From positions 434,001-498,000 of the forward strand of contig NC_011026.1 in the NCBI RefSeq assembly GCF_000020525.1: a stretch of DNA of 64,000 nt, given 5' to 3'. Position numbers and translations under genes: made by a program. Numbering within the stretch: position 1 is the stretch's first letter; the number at the start of each line of letters is the position of its first letter. Shown in pieces: positions 8,201 through 15,724 of the stretch. The notes below the pieces were generated by a model that did not search any database, was not told the origin of the DNA, and saw only the letters and a list, made by a program, of their open reading frames with translations. This DNA is from Chloroherpeton thalassium ATCC 35110. GTDB lineage: Bacteria; Bacteroidota; Chlorobiia; Chlorobiales; Chloroherpetonaceae.

Positions 8201-8733
8201 CCCTCAAATACCTTCAGCAATCGCTACAAATCAGTCAAGACATCGGCGACAAACAGGGCGAAGGCGCCACACTAAATAATTTGGCCACAACTTCTTACGC
8301 CCGTGGCGACTACGATACCGCCCTCAAATACCTTCAGCAATCGCTGCAAATCTGTCAAGACATCGGCGACAAACAGGTCGAAGGCACCACACTGAATAAT
8401 ATCTCACAAATTTATCAAGCCCGAGGCGACTACGATACCTCCCTCAAATACCTTCAGCAATCGCTTCAAATCAGTCAAGACATCGGAGATGCCTCCGGCG
8501 TTTGCAATAGCTTGTTTAACATGGGACATATTCATTGGCAAAACGGAGAACAACAAGAAGCCGTTAGCGCCTGGGTTACGGTTTATAAGCTCGCTAAAAA
8601 GATAAACTTGGCCGAAGCGTTGAACGCCCTTGCCGGTTTGGCGGAGCAGCTTGGCCTCACTGGCGGTCTGCAAGCGTGGGAAGAACTTGCAAAAAAAATG
8701 GATGAGGGCGCGTCGGGAGAAAACGGCGATTGA
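5206..8733 (+). CDS. CHAT protease-STAND NTPase-TPR protein
   Basis: About 1175 residues. I start at the ATG at 5206, where CAGGAGC precedes it at good spacing. The same frame is open from 5113, but that would overlap the zinc-ribbon gene. Domain order: CHAT caspase-like peptidase (~50-370) with the candidate dyad His203 (LFLSGHGKF) and Cys253 (VVLSACESG); STAND/NB-ARC-like NTPase with P-loop GPGGQGKT (414-421) and hhhhD-type Walker B (LLLFFDNLES); a winged-helix-like linker; then about eight 40-residue TPR units from residue 812 to ~1115 and a last TPR-like stretch. Such CHAT-STAND-TPR proteins are known or suspected as ligand-triggered proteases in signalling and anti-phage defence. The TPRs would sense, the NTPase oligomerise and the CHAT domain cut. 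The target is unknown. Confidence 0.93.
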   Translation: MPSNVCPVPFIIEPPDDLLSKYPEIKRNGNTLAMNYAFNRLVEEKDLKIVGEQLWQALDLNEAFAAACAAAGRQILPLVVRSAQPALLQLPWETLYHPEHGFLGLHPAFTLSRNFGRPAPDGEHSPPTAGPLRILLFTSLPDNVDQENSRLDVEREQAEVQAALMPWILDGTAKLEMPDDGRLETLKEYLKKFDPHLLFLSGHGKFFGDPHQDKHYAEFVFEDEYGRAEGVHEKELAEAFVGSNVRAVVLSACESGMSASDALNVGLANRLSRFVPHVIGMRESILDEAGIQFARAVADAVATGERLDVALQTARKMITKPLKGRAIFRREGEATDLSELSFGQWCLPMLLTADPALPLLDDWNFVRQAPTARPAAESLQGIVLPPEFSGRRSELRTLKSRLLSGKLRRLLITGPGGQGKTALAGKLARDMQAAGFAVLAWAARPENDWDEFLFDLELSLNEYDAKKYDRVKARYKDDLVKQAHYLLGFLLNRHKGKLLLFFDNLESVQDPESLTLTDANFSAWIEAAQSLGEKGLTLLLTSRWKLPEWSEAEHHALRHPLYGDFLRMVRNEKLPPEFSKERYRLWRLYDTLHGNGRGLTFFASAVRGMTAVEEEAFLNKLAEVSAESQTDMALDTVISHLPAEARTLLERLPAYRTPAPKEGVFVLAPDLPEPAALLSRLTDVSLVEYYDEPTWQCREYQVHPRVTDWLEKNAPQLNIRWLKVAARYRRYLFDWERPTLNQAFIVHAALQRAEQTDEADRFALDYIVGKLNLAGLYRTLLSDWLPPICQSEDNFTRAEALGQTGKQNLHIGDYDTALKYLQQSLQIRQDIGDKQGEGTTLNNISLIYQARGDYETALKYLQQSLQIRQDIGNKEGEGTTLNNISLIYDARGDYETALKYLEQSLQICQDIGDKKGEGATLNNLATTSYARGDYDTALKYLQQSLQIKSEPAGEASVSALKYLQQSLQIQQDIGDKQGEGKTLNNISQIYDARGDYDTALKYLQQSLQISQDIGDKQGEGATLNNLATTSYARGDYDTALKYLQQSLQICQDIGDKQVEGTTLNNISQIYQARGDYDTSLKYLQQSLQISQDIGDASGVCNSLFNMGHIHWQNGEQQEAVSAWVTVYKLAKKINLAEALNALAGLAEQLGLTGGLQAWEELAKKMDEGASGENGD
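7639..8550 (+). repeat. 120-bp tandem repeats encoding the TPR array
   Basis: Eight in-frame 40-codon units, each beginning near GDYDTALKYLQQSLQI, are almost identical at the DNA level (7639, 7759, 7879, 7999, then after a scar ~8083, 8188, 8308 and 8428). Units alternate between LNNISLIY- and LNNLATTSY-type second helices. The fourth unit is broken off after 16 residues and fused to the fifth through an unrelated 11-residue stretch. Such near-identity implies recent duplication or gene conversion, so copy number may vary between strains. Confidence 0.9.
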
Positions 8734-8756
8734 GGCTATGAATCAGGGATAATCAA

Positions 8757-8790
8757 AAAAGGCTACCGCCTGTTCGCGGGAGCCTTTTGT
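8757..8790 (+). terminator. Intrinsic terminator of the CHAT island
   Basis: AAAAGGCTACCGC and GCGGGAGCCTTTT pair across a 5-8 nt loop, ~24 bp after the CHAT stop codon, with T residues following. It ends the plus-strand unit. The opposing polysaccharide genes converge on it. Confidence 0.8.
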
Positions 8791-8813
8791 CGTTTTGCCC
8801 GAACCGGATAGCA

Positions 8814-8892
8814 ATGTCATGCCGAGCCTTCTTAGTGAAGCATCCATCCTGCGGGCGTGTGGATGCTTCGCTAAGCAGCTCGGAATGACATG
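8814..8892. repeat. Long palindromic dispersed repeat
   Basis: The arms 8814-8846 and 8860-8892 pair over ~33 bp with few mismatches (ATGTCATGCCGAG... against ...CTCGGAATGACAT, with GTGAAGCATCCA against TGGATGCTTCGC). The unit is related to the arrays at 46387-47090 and 51476-51866, which share GAAGCATCCAT and CAGAATGACA-like motifs. Confidence 0.75.
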
Positions 8893-8968
8893 GTTGTTAT
8901 TTTTATTATAAATCCGATAAAAATGGATTTATAGCTAAATGTGTAATTATTTGCATACTAAAAATTGT

Positions 8969-9097
8969 GTCGTGTTGAGCGGAGACGAAACACGGCAATC
9001 CTGAAGCCTTCGTTTTAGTTCCGATTAAAAGCTGTCGCCCTGAAACGAAGGTCTGCCTTTTAAAGAAGCCGCACTTCGTCTCCGCTCAGTGCGACAT
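8969..9097. repeat. Dispersed palindromic repeat with GAGCGGAGACGAA ends
   Basis: The ends GTCGTGTTGAGCGGAGACGAA and TTCGTCTCCGCTCAGTGCGAC are inverted copies ~85 bp apart. The same end motif sits in the cores of the elements at 4044-4200 and 13305-13575. It lies between two convergent transcription units. Confidence 0.7.
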
Positions 9098-9136
9098 GAT
9101 AAATTTTGTCATTGGCAACCGAGCCTTTAAACCCCA

Positions 9137-9754
9137 TTACACCTTCACCCATTTTTTTTCCGCAAAATCGTATTTCTTGATCACTTTGGCCGGATTGCCG
9201 ACGGCGATGTGAAACGGCGGCACGGATTTCGTCACCACGCTGCCTGCGCCGACGACCGCGTGTTTGCCGACGGTCACGCCCGCCGCGATGCTCACATTTG
9301 CGCCGATCCAACAATCGTCTTCGATGACGATTTCCTTTTTGCTCACGGGCTGGTCTTTGATGGGCAGGTCGGGATTTTCGTAGCCGTGATTCAGTCCCGA
9401 GATGACGATGTTTTGCGCCAAAATGCAGTTATTGCCGATGCGAACCGGCGCAATCAGCACGTTGGAAATGCCGATGCGCGTGTTGTCGCCGATGCACAAA
9501 TCGCCGACGCCGTTGTTGAGCGTCACGAAATCTTCCACCGTGCTGCCCGCGCCAAGCTCAAAGCGGTTGAACGGAAACAAGTCCAGCCGCGCCGAACCGG
9601 CCACCTTCGCGCCCCTGCCGCGCCGATGCACCCACGGGTTGATGAACACGCGCGTCGTCCAGCGCGGACGCGCCTGCCCTTTCGGAATCAAAAGCCGATG
9701 CACCGTATTTTTTAGCCACGGCTTGCCGTCCAACAGCGATTTCAGGCCGCTCAT
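9137..9754 (-). CDS. Left-handed beta-helix acyltransferase (sugar O-acetyltransferase type)
   Basis: About 205 residues from the ATG at 9754, with a GGAAAGGA-like Shine-Dalgarno upstream. Hexapeptide repeats run through the protein (for example IGDNTRIGISNVLIAP, IEDDCWIGANVSIAAGVTVGKHAVVGAGSVV). The catalytic-type His lies in SGLNHGYENP, and the tail AVGNPAKVIKKY is typical of maltose/galactoside O-acetyltransferase relatives (NodL/WbbJ group). It probably acetylates a sugar of the polysaccharide. Its start overlaps the preceding glycosyltransferase stop by ATGA, so translation is likely coupled. An upstream in-frame extension to 9880 lies inside the neighbouring gene and is not used. Confidence 0.9.
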   Translation of the reverse strand: MSGLKSLLDGKPWLKNTVHRLLIPKGQARPRWTTRVFINPWVHRRGRGAKVAGSARLDLFPFNRFELGAGSTVEDFVTLNNGVGDLCIGDNTRIGISNVLIAPVRIGNNCILAQNIVISGLNHGYENPDLPIKDQPVSKKEIVIEDDCWIGANVSIAAGVTVGKHAVVGAGSVVTKSVPPFHIAVGNPAKVIKKYDFAEKKWVKV

Positions 9755-11022
9755 ATTTTTTTCCTTTCCGAATTTTTTTGCCCGTGCGCATCCTTTTTCA
9801 GTTGCGACTTTTCGATTTGCGACCTTTCGCGCAGCCCGTCTTCCAAAATTTTGTCGAACCGCTTGCCGCGCTCTTCCCATGTGTTGGCCGACGCGACTTT
9901 TTTCCGCGCCGCTTCTTTTTCGGGCGAATTTTCCTTCACGGCCTGCATGATGGCGTCGTAAAGCATTTCGGGCGATTCGTAGATTTGAACCGTCGTTTCA
10001 AACTCGGTTAAATCGGCGAAACGCGATGTCACCACCGGTTTGCCCGTGCCTAAATATTCATTGATTTTAAGCGGATAAATGAATTTCGTCAGGTCGTTCG
10101 GGATGAACGGAATCAGGCAAACATCGGCGGCGTGCGCGTAATCGGGCAGCTCGGCGTAAGGCTTTGCGCCCAAAAACCACACATTCGGCAGCGCCTCCAA
10201 CGCCTGCCCCCGAAACTCGCGCGGGTCTTTCGGCCCGACGAAGACAAGCTGCCATTCCGGGTGATTTTTGGCCAAATCCTCGAGCGCGTCATAATCGATG
10301 CGCAGGCCGATGTTTCCCATGTAAAGCACACGCGGCTTCGGGATTTTTTCAAACGCCTTCGGCTCGCCGGCGCACGGTCGGCTGAACAGGGCATAATCGG
10401 CGGCGTTCGGCACAAAATGCGATTTCGGATTCAGCGCACGAAGTTTTTCCGTCAGCGCAAGCGAAGTCGAAATCGTCAAATCGGCGATTTTGGCAAATTC
10501 CTGTTCGCGCCGCACGCCGTGACGCGCGATATAGCGTTCGCCCGCGATGTTATCCACCGAATGATAGACTTTCAGCGCAACTTCAAACGGCGTGTAGATG
10601 CGGCTAAAACACGGGTCAAACGAATTGATATAAATAAACTTTGAAATCCCTTGCGCCGAAAGCACACGGTTCAGCGTCTTCCAAATGTGCCGATTGACGA
10701 AATTTTCCGCCAAATCGTAAAGAACGGATTTCGGCAAAAAATTAATGACGAGCGTCGGCGCGGGCGAAACGACCGATAAATTCGGAAAATCCGCAAACGG
10801 CTGATAAACCGGCGAAGATTTGCCCGCCCAAATCGGCTTGCGAAACCGGATGTCTTGCCGGGTTTTGCCGGTAAAAAGATCTTTATAGGTAAAAGGATGG
10901 TCGCAATAAAAAACGCGGCGTTCTTTGGAAAGCTCTTTGGCCAAATTGAGCGAAGTCGACGCATATTTTCCGTCCCAGCGCGGCAGCGCCTGCATGACGA
11001 CGGGCAGCTTCGCGGTGTTCAT
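9751..11022 (-). CDS. GT-B fold glycosyltransferase (family 4-like)
   Basis: A 423-residue protein with an N-terminal acceptor domain and a C-terminal donor domain. The latter has RVLYMGNIGLRIDYDALEDLA and the GTGKPVVTSRFADL nucleotide-sugar end typical of GT1/GT4 enzymes. The usual E-x7-E is weak (INEYLGTGKPVV). The last ~30 residues are lysine-rich. The start is fixed by GGAGG upstream and by an ATGA overlap with the GT2 gene before it. It overlaps the acetyltransferase the same way. It is part of an unbroken translation-coupled block 13243-9137. Confidence 0.87.
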   Translation of the reverse strand: MNTAKLPVVMQALPRWDGKYASTSLNLAKELSKERRVFYCDHPFTYKDLFTGKTRQDIRFRKPIWAGKSSPVYQPFADFPNLSVVSPAPTLVINFLPKSVLYDLAENFVNRHIWKTLNRVLSAQGISKFIYINSFDPCFSRIYTPFEVALKVYHSVDNIAGERYIARHGVRREQEFAKIADLTISTSLALTEKLRALNPKSHFVPNAADYALFSRPCAGEPKAFEKIPKPRVLYMGNIGLRIDYDALEDLAKNHPEWQLVFVGPKDPREFRGQALEALPNVWFLGAKPYAELPDYAHAADVCLIPFIPNDLTKFIYPLKINEYLGTGKPVVTSRFADLTEFETTVQIYESPEMLYDAIMQAVKENSPEKEAARKKVASANTWEERGKRFDKILEDGLRERSQIEKSQLKKDAHGQKNSERKKI

Positions 11023-11930
11023 CTTGCGCCTCCGCGATATTTTTGTTCATAAAGCCGATTTGCGGCCAAAAATTTCGGGAACAGTTTTACCAAGCTGAAC
11101 CACCACGCAAAATTCAGCGCAAGCCCGATGAAAAAATATTTCGGGCGAAACAGATATTTGAGCGTCGATTTCAAATTTCGGAGTTGATGCACAAAAAAAA
11201 CTTCCCAATAGATGGTCTTCCAAGGCGAGCTTGTGCGGTATTTTTGATAGGCCGCCGGGTCTTTGTGATAAAGCAAAAATTCGCTTTGCAAAATTTTCAT
11301 CCGGCCTGCCAGCTTTTTGAACGTGTCTTGGCGCGGCGGATGGATGACATGGACGGACGGCTCGAAGGAAATTTCGCCGAGCTTTTTCATGCGCCAAGCC
11401 AAATCGGCGTCCTCGTTGTGCGCAAACGGAAACGAGCAATCAAAGCCGCCGATGGATTCGAACGCGGATTTGCGAAACGCCGCGTTGCAGGTCGGCAAGG
11501 CCGGATGGCCGGTTTCATTTTCAATTTGATGCGTGAGCGGCGTGCGTTCTTCGCGGACGGTGGTCGTTCGGCCTTGAATGCCCACGATATTTTTTTTGCC
11601 GAAAATCTCCAGAATTTCTTTGAGCCAAGTCGGGCTGACATGGCAATCGTCGTCGGTGAAGGCGATGATGTCGGCGCGGGCGAGCTTTGCGCCGTTGTTT
11701 CGCGCCGCCGCCGGGCCTTGATTTTGCTGGCGAACATAGCGCAAATTCGGATGCGCCGCCGTCATGCCGGCCATCAGCTCGTCCGTGCCGTCGCTTGAGC
11801 CGTCGCTGACGACGACGACCTCGTAGTCGCTTTCGGGCAAGGCCTGCCGATAAACGGTTTCGAGCAGCTCGGCCAAGAGCGCCTTGCGATTGTAAGTCGG
11901 CACAATCAACGAAATTTTCGGCTGTGTCAT
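11019..11930 (-). CDS. Glycosyltransferase family 2
   Basis: 303 residues. The GT2 motifs are IVPTYNRKALL (9-19), VVVSDGSSDGTDEL, NQGPAAARNNGAKLA, FTDDDCHVSPTWL (DxD site) and a C-terminal HNEDADLAWRM motif that supplies the catalytic base region. A short hydrophobic stretch near residues 265-285 may associate with the membrane. It has ATGA overlaps on both sides, with wzx-like and GT4-like genes. The sugar is unknown. Confidence 0.9.
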   Translation of the reverse strand: MTQPKISLIVPTYNRKALLAELLETVYRQALPESDYEVVVVSDGSSDGTDELMAGMTAAHPNLRYVRQQNQGPAAARNNGAKLARADIIAFTDDDCHVSPTWLKEILEIFGKKNIVGIQGRTTTVREERTPLTHQIENETGHPALPTCNAAFRKSAFESIGGFDCSFPFAHNEDADLAWRMKKLGEISFEPSVHVIHPPRQDTFKKLAGRMKILQSEFLLYHKDPAAYQKYRTSSPWKTIYWEVFFVHQLRNLKSTLKYLFRPKYFFIGLALNFAWWFSLVKLFPKFLAANRLYEQKYRGGAR

Positions 11931-13243
11931 GTTCCCGTCCTTCCCGGGCTAAGTTTTTGCCTCACGGCCACATAAAGGTTTTGATAGCTTTTCGGAATTA
12001 AAAGAAAGCAGCGCAAAAAACTAATGTCAAGTTCTTTTTTCAGTAAAATTCCAATCCAGAAAAACCCGAAAGTTTCCGTTAGGAACGGCGCAATCACCGC
12101 GCCGTAAAGCCCGACGGTTGAGATGAGCGTGACCGACAGCGCGATGTTAATCACCGAATTGACGGTTACGACCATGACATTGATTTCCGGCTTGGAAATC
12201 GCGTTGATGACGCTGCCGAACGCATTGCCGAACGGCGAATAAAGCGCGACCGTTATCACCATCACCGTTAGGAGCGGCGCGGCGGCCAGATACGCGCTGC
12301 CGTTGAAGAGCAAAATAATTTGCTCGGCAAACAGGGCGATGACCGCCACCATCGGCAAAAACATCCCGAGCAACATCGCAACCGATGTTTCATAAAGCGT
12401 TTTCAAATCTCGGTTTTTAGCTTGATTGTTTAATTCGCAAGCTTTGGGGAAAATCAAGGTTTGAATCGCGGCGTTGGGAATCAAGACAAGCTGCGTGAAT
12501 CGCTGTGCCACGCCGAGCAAACCGGCTTCGGCAAATGTCAAAAGTCCCGCCGTCAAAAACACGTTGATGCGCGTGGAAAGCGTCCCCGCAATTTCGCGTA
12601 GCAGCCCGTATTTTCCGAATGCGAGAAGGTCTTTGACCATTTGGCGTTGCGCCTTCGCTTGCAAGAGATTTTTAATTCCCAGCCGCCAAGTCCCGTAAAC
12701 GGCGGCCAAACCGGACGCGCTGCCAAGCACCAGCACCATCGCCCAAAGCGGCCACGCCTGCCGAACGAGCAAGCCGAAGCCCACGCCCAAAACGCTCACG
12801 ATGATGAGGTTCATCCGAAAAATCAGTTCAACCTCCAAGCGACTTTGAAAGACAAAAAGCATCCAGCGGTAAATTGACCAGCCGACGGAATAAACCGGAT
12901 AAATCATCAGCAAGGCGCTCAGAAGCGGGAAAAATCCTAACGCGCCGCTGGTGGAAATCGTCATGCAAATGGCAACTTCAATTGCGAGGTTGATCCAAAA
13001 ACTGGACTTGAGAACTGTCCAATAACTCTCGCCATCGATACCGGCGGAATATTTAACAAGCGCAGTTTGAACGATTCCCTCGCGAATTTTCGTCACGAAG
13101 AAAAATAGCGCGGTAAAAACGCTCCACGCGCCGACATCTTCGGGCGTGTAGAGCCGCGTCACCAACACGATTGAGCCTAACCCAATCAGGATTTCCAAAC
13201 TATTGTTGATGAGCGTCCAGGCTATTTTTCGGTAGTTTAGCAT
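11927..13243 (-). CDS. Wzx-type polysaccharide flippase
   Basis: A 438-residue polytopic protein with about 12 hydrophobic helices and the MOP/PST-family start (INNSLEILIGLGSIVLVTRLYTPEDVGAWSVF). The family moves lipid-linked oligosaccharide repeat units across the inner membrane for polymerisation by Wzy. It opens the translation-coupled block that runs down to the acetyltransferase. Upstream is a MITE-like repeat rather than another gene, so a promoter may lie in or near 13244-13305. Confidence 0.9.
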   Translation of the reverse strand: MLNYRKIAWTLINNSLEILIGLGSIVLVTRLYTPEDVGAWSVFTALFFFVTKIREGIVQTALVKYSAGIDGESYWTVLKSSFWINLAIEVAICMTISTSGALGFFPLLSALLMIYPVYSVGWSIYRWMLFVFQSRLEVELIFRMNLIIVSVLGVGFGLLVRQAWPLWAMVLVLGSASGLAAVYGTWRLGIKNLLQAKAQRQMVKDLLAFGKYGLLREIAGTLSTRINVFLTAGLLTFAEAGLLGVAQRFTQLVLIPNAAIQTLIFPKACELNNQAKNRDLKTLYETSVAMLLGMFLPMVAVIALFAEQIILLFNGSAYLAAAPLLTVMVITVALYSPFGNAFGSVINAISKPEINVMVVTVNSVINIALSVTLISTVGLYGAVIAPFLTETFGFFWIGILLKKELDISFLRCFLLIPKSYQNLYVAVRQKLSPGRTGT

Positions 13244-13304
13244 GAAAGCGTGTGGATTGCGTGGTCAATTGTGAAAAACAAAAGCATGAATTCTATGTTT
13301 ATTT

Positions 13305-13575
13305 TATAGTAGAATCAAAAATTGATGATTGAGAAAAATTCTGTCATGTGTCATGCTGAGCCTTCTTAGGGGAAGCATCCATGATTTCGGTCACGTTGGA
13401 TTCTTCGGCTAAGAAGCCTCAGAATGACAGGGTGCTTTTCGTTTTTATCACCCTGAGCGGAGACGAAGCCCTGCCTTTTAAAGAAGCGCCCCTTCGCCTC
13501 CAATCAAAACGACACAGGGCGGCACAGCTAAATTTTCGTATCGTTTTCTATCACTATTTTCAGGATTTGCTACAA
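13305..13575. repeat. MITE-like dispersed element, copy 2
   Basis: The left end is TATAGTAGAATCAAAAATTG and the right end is CTATCACTATTTTCAGGATT, matching copy 1 at 4044-4200. The 271-bp core holds both families of palindrome: CATGCTGAGCCTTCTTAG / CTAAGAAGCCTCAGAATG and CTGAGCGGAGACGAAG with partners. Its right edge overlaps the stop codon (13570-13572) of the neighbouring GT4 gene, so the insertion may have set that protein's C-terminus. It fills the gap between two polysaccharide sub-operons. Confidence 0.65.
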
Positions 13576-14625
13576 CCGCCCATAAATCCCCAAAGTTTGT
13601 TTGGCCGTTTTTTCCCACGTGTATTCGGCTGCCGTTTTTAGGCCGCGCTCGCGCAACGCATGAAGTTTTGACGGATGGCGGTAGAGCGATTCGATGGCGT
13701 TTGCGAAATTTTCGGGTGTTGGCTCGCAGCAAATAGCCCCATTTTGCAGGACTTCCGGTAGCGATCCCCGATTAGATGAAACGGTTGCCGTGCCGCAGGC
13801 CATCGCTTCGAGCGGCGGAAAACCGAATCCCTCGTAAAGACTTGGATATAAAAAAACATCCGCAGAGGCGAGAAACGCTCTGAGTTTATCGTTGGAAATA
13901 AATCCTTTGAACTCAACATTTTGCACCTTCAGCTCGCGCACGAGCTTCGGCAGCGTTGTTTGCTGATGAAATCCGCCGCCAATTTGAATTTTGCATGTAA
14001 TATTTTTTCGTTCCAAAAGCAACGCGGTATAAATTAACGATTCCACATTTTTATGCTTCGCAAGCCCGCCGATGTAGCGAATCGTGAAAACACTATTTTC
14101 CTTTCGATTTGGCTCAGGATAAAAAAAATCGTGATTAATGCCGTTATGCACCACATGAATTTTCTCTTCAGGAATTTGCGCGTGCCGGATCAAATCATCT
14201 TTGGATTTTTGCGAAACCACGATAATTGCATCAGCAATTTCCGTCGTTTTTTTCAGCTCATATTGATAAACCCAGCGATCTAAAGGTTTAGCATAAATAA
14301 ATGGAATCGCATCGTGCGCCGTAACAATCACAGGCTGGCGAGATTTTTTTGCTAAAGCGAGCGCCCAACCCGCATCCACATAATCGGCGTGCCAAATGTC
14401 GCTTTCCACCGACTCCAACGCCTTGCTTAAATAATATGGCGCAACATAGTACCGAAGATTTTTAAACGACCGATACGGGTAGCCCTTGATGTAAGGCTCC
14501 GCGCCGCCGTCCTTGCGATAGAGCGTGACCTCTAATCCCGATTGATGAAAATAACTCGCCAATTCGTGCGTGTAGCGACCGATGCCGCAATTTTGCGTCA
14601 AACAAGACGTGAGCGTTAGTTTCAT
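13570..14625 (-). CDS. Glycosyltransferase family 4
   Basis: A 351-residue GT-B enzyme. Near the start, CGIGRYTHELASYF is the glycine-rich acceptor-domain loop. The donor domain shows IRYIGGLAKHKNVESLI and the E-x7-E motif in SLYEGFGFPPLEAMACGTATV. It is a close paralogue of the next gene (14630-15724), 4 bp away, so the pair arose by duplication and probably adds consecutive sugars such as mannoses. The stop codon falls within the edge of the repeat element at 13305-13575. Confidence 0.92.
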   Translation of the reverse strand: MKLTLTSCLTQNCGIGRYTHELASYFHQSGLEVTLYRKDGGAEPYIKGYPYRSFKNLRYYVAPYYLSKALESVESDIWHADYVDAGWALALAKKSRQPVIVTAHDAIPFIYAKPLDRWVYQYELKKTTEIADAIIVVSQKSKDDLIRHAQIPEEKIHVVHNGINHDFFYPEPNRKENSVFTIRYIGGLAKHKNVESLIYTALLLERKNITCKIQIGGGFHQQTTLPKLVRELKVQNVEFKGFISNDKLRAFLASADVFLYPSLYEGFGFPPLEAMACGTATVSSNRGSLPEVLQNGAICCEPTPENFANAIESLYRHPSKLHALRERGLKTAAEYTWEKTAKQTLGIYGRL

Positions 14626-14629
14626 CGCG

Positions 14630-15724
14630 TTAGGAAAGTTTGTTTTTGAAAATGGACAGCGTTTTTTCCGCAGCTTTTTCCCAAGTGTATTGCTGAACCC
14701 AATTTCGGCCTTTTTCGATCAGCGTGCGGCGTTTTGCTTCACTTGCGATGAGCTCGTTTGCCGCTTCCGAAATTTGATGTTCGTCATAGTCCGTGCAAAT
14801 TCCGCCGCCGCCGGAAATTTCTTTGAGCGACCCGCCCGAAGTTGTGATAACCGGAACGCCAGCGGCCATTGCTTCGAGCGGCGCAAATCCGAAGCCTTCA
14901 TAAAGCGATGTGTAAATGAGCAAGTCGCCGCTGTTGTAAAACGCATTCATTTCCTCGTCGGGCAAATAGCCGGTGAAGCGCACATTTTTTAGCGCCATGT
15001 CGCGAGCTATTTGCGGATAGGCTGTTCGCTCGGGATACGCGCCAGCAATCACAAGTTCAACATCTGAATGCTTTTGTGAAATGAGCTTATAGGCATTGAA
15101 AAGAAGCTCAAGATTTTTTCGCTTGCCAAGTCCGCCGGAATAAATAATCCGAAAATGCGCCTTTTTGGCGTCCTCTGCTTCTGTAGGCAAAGGATAAAAT
15201 CGCTGTTGGTTAATCCCATTTGGCACAACTTCAATCAAGTTTTCTGGATAGCCAGCGTATTTTACGGCGTCTTGCTTCGCCGTTTCGGAAACCATGACGA
15301 GCGTGAAACGCTTTTTTTGAAATCGCTCGAGCGCCCATTTGTAATAAGCCTCGTATGTGGCAGAAGCTTCTTTGATGTGCAAAAGCGAAACATCGTGCAT
15401 CGTGACGACAGCGGGACGCCCAAGCGCGTAGCCGAGCGCCAACCCGGACAAAAACCAATGCGCGTGGTAAATATCAGCTTTTGTATTTCCTAACGCTTTG
15501 CGAATAAAAAGCGGCAAAATGTAGGGGTGTAAATCGCGAAACGATTTGTAAGGAATCGGGTGAATCCATGCCTGTTCATGAAACGAGCTATCGGCATGGC
15601 CGGGCTTATAGACTTTGAAAAGCGACAGCTCGGGATTTTCGGCTCGAACATGTTTGGCAAGTTCGTACGCGTAATTGCCAATTCCGGAAGTGAAATGTTG
15701 GCAGGAAACCATGACGATATTCAT
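14630..15724 (-). CDS. Glycosyltransferase family 4
   Basis: A 364-residue GT-B enzyme with SGIGNYAYELAKHV near the start, RIIYSGGLGKRKNLELLF as the donor-domain hinge, and E-x7-E in SLYEGFGFAPLEAMAAGVPVI. It resembles its downstream neighbour along the whole length. Its ATG overlaps the stop of the Wzy/ligase-like gene (ATGA at 15721-15724). The acceptor is presumably the growing lipid-linked oligosaccharide. Confidence 0.92.
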   Translation of the reverse strand: MNIVMVSCQHFTSGIGNYAYELAKHVRAENPELSLFKVYKPGHADSSFHEQAWIHPIPYKSFRDLHPYILPLFIRKALGNTKADIYHAHWFLSGLALGYALGRPAVVTMHDVSLLHIKEASATYEAYYKWALERFQKKRFTLVMVSETAKQDAVKYAGYPENLIEVVPNGINQQRFYPLPTEAEDAKKAHFRIIYSGGLGKRKNLELLFNAYKLISQKHSDVELVIAGAYPERTAYPQIARDMALKNVRFTGYLPDEEMNAFYNSGDLLIYTSLYEGFGFAPLEAMAAGVPVITTSGGSLKEISGGGGICTDYDEHQISEAANELIASEAKRRTLIEKGRNWVQQYTWEKAAEKTLSIFKNKLS

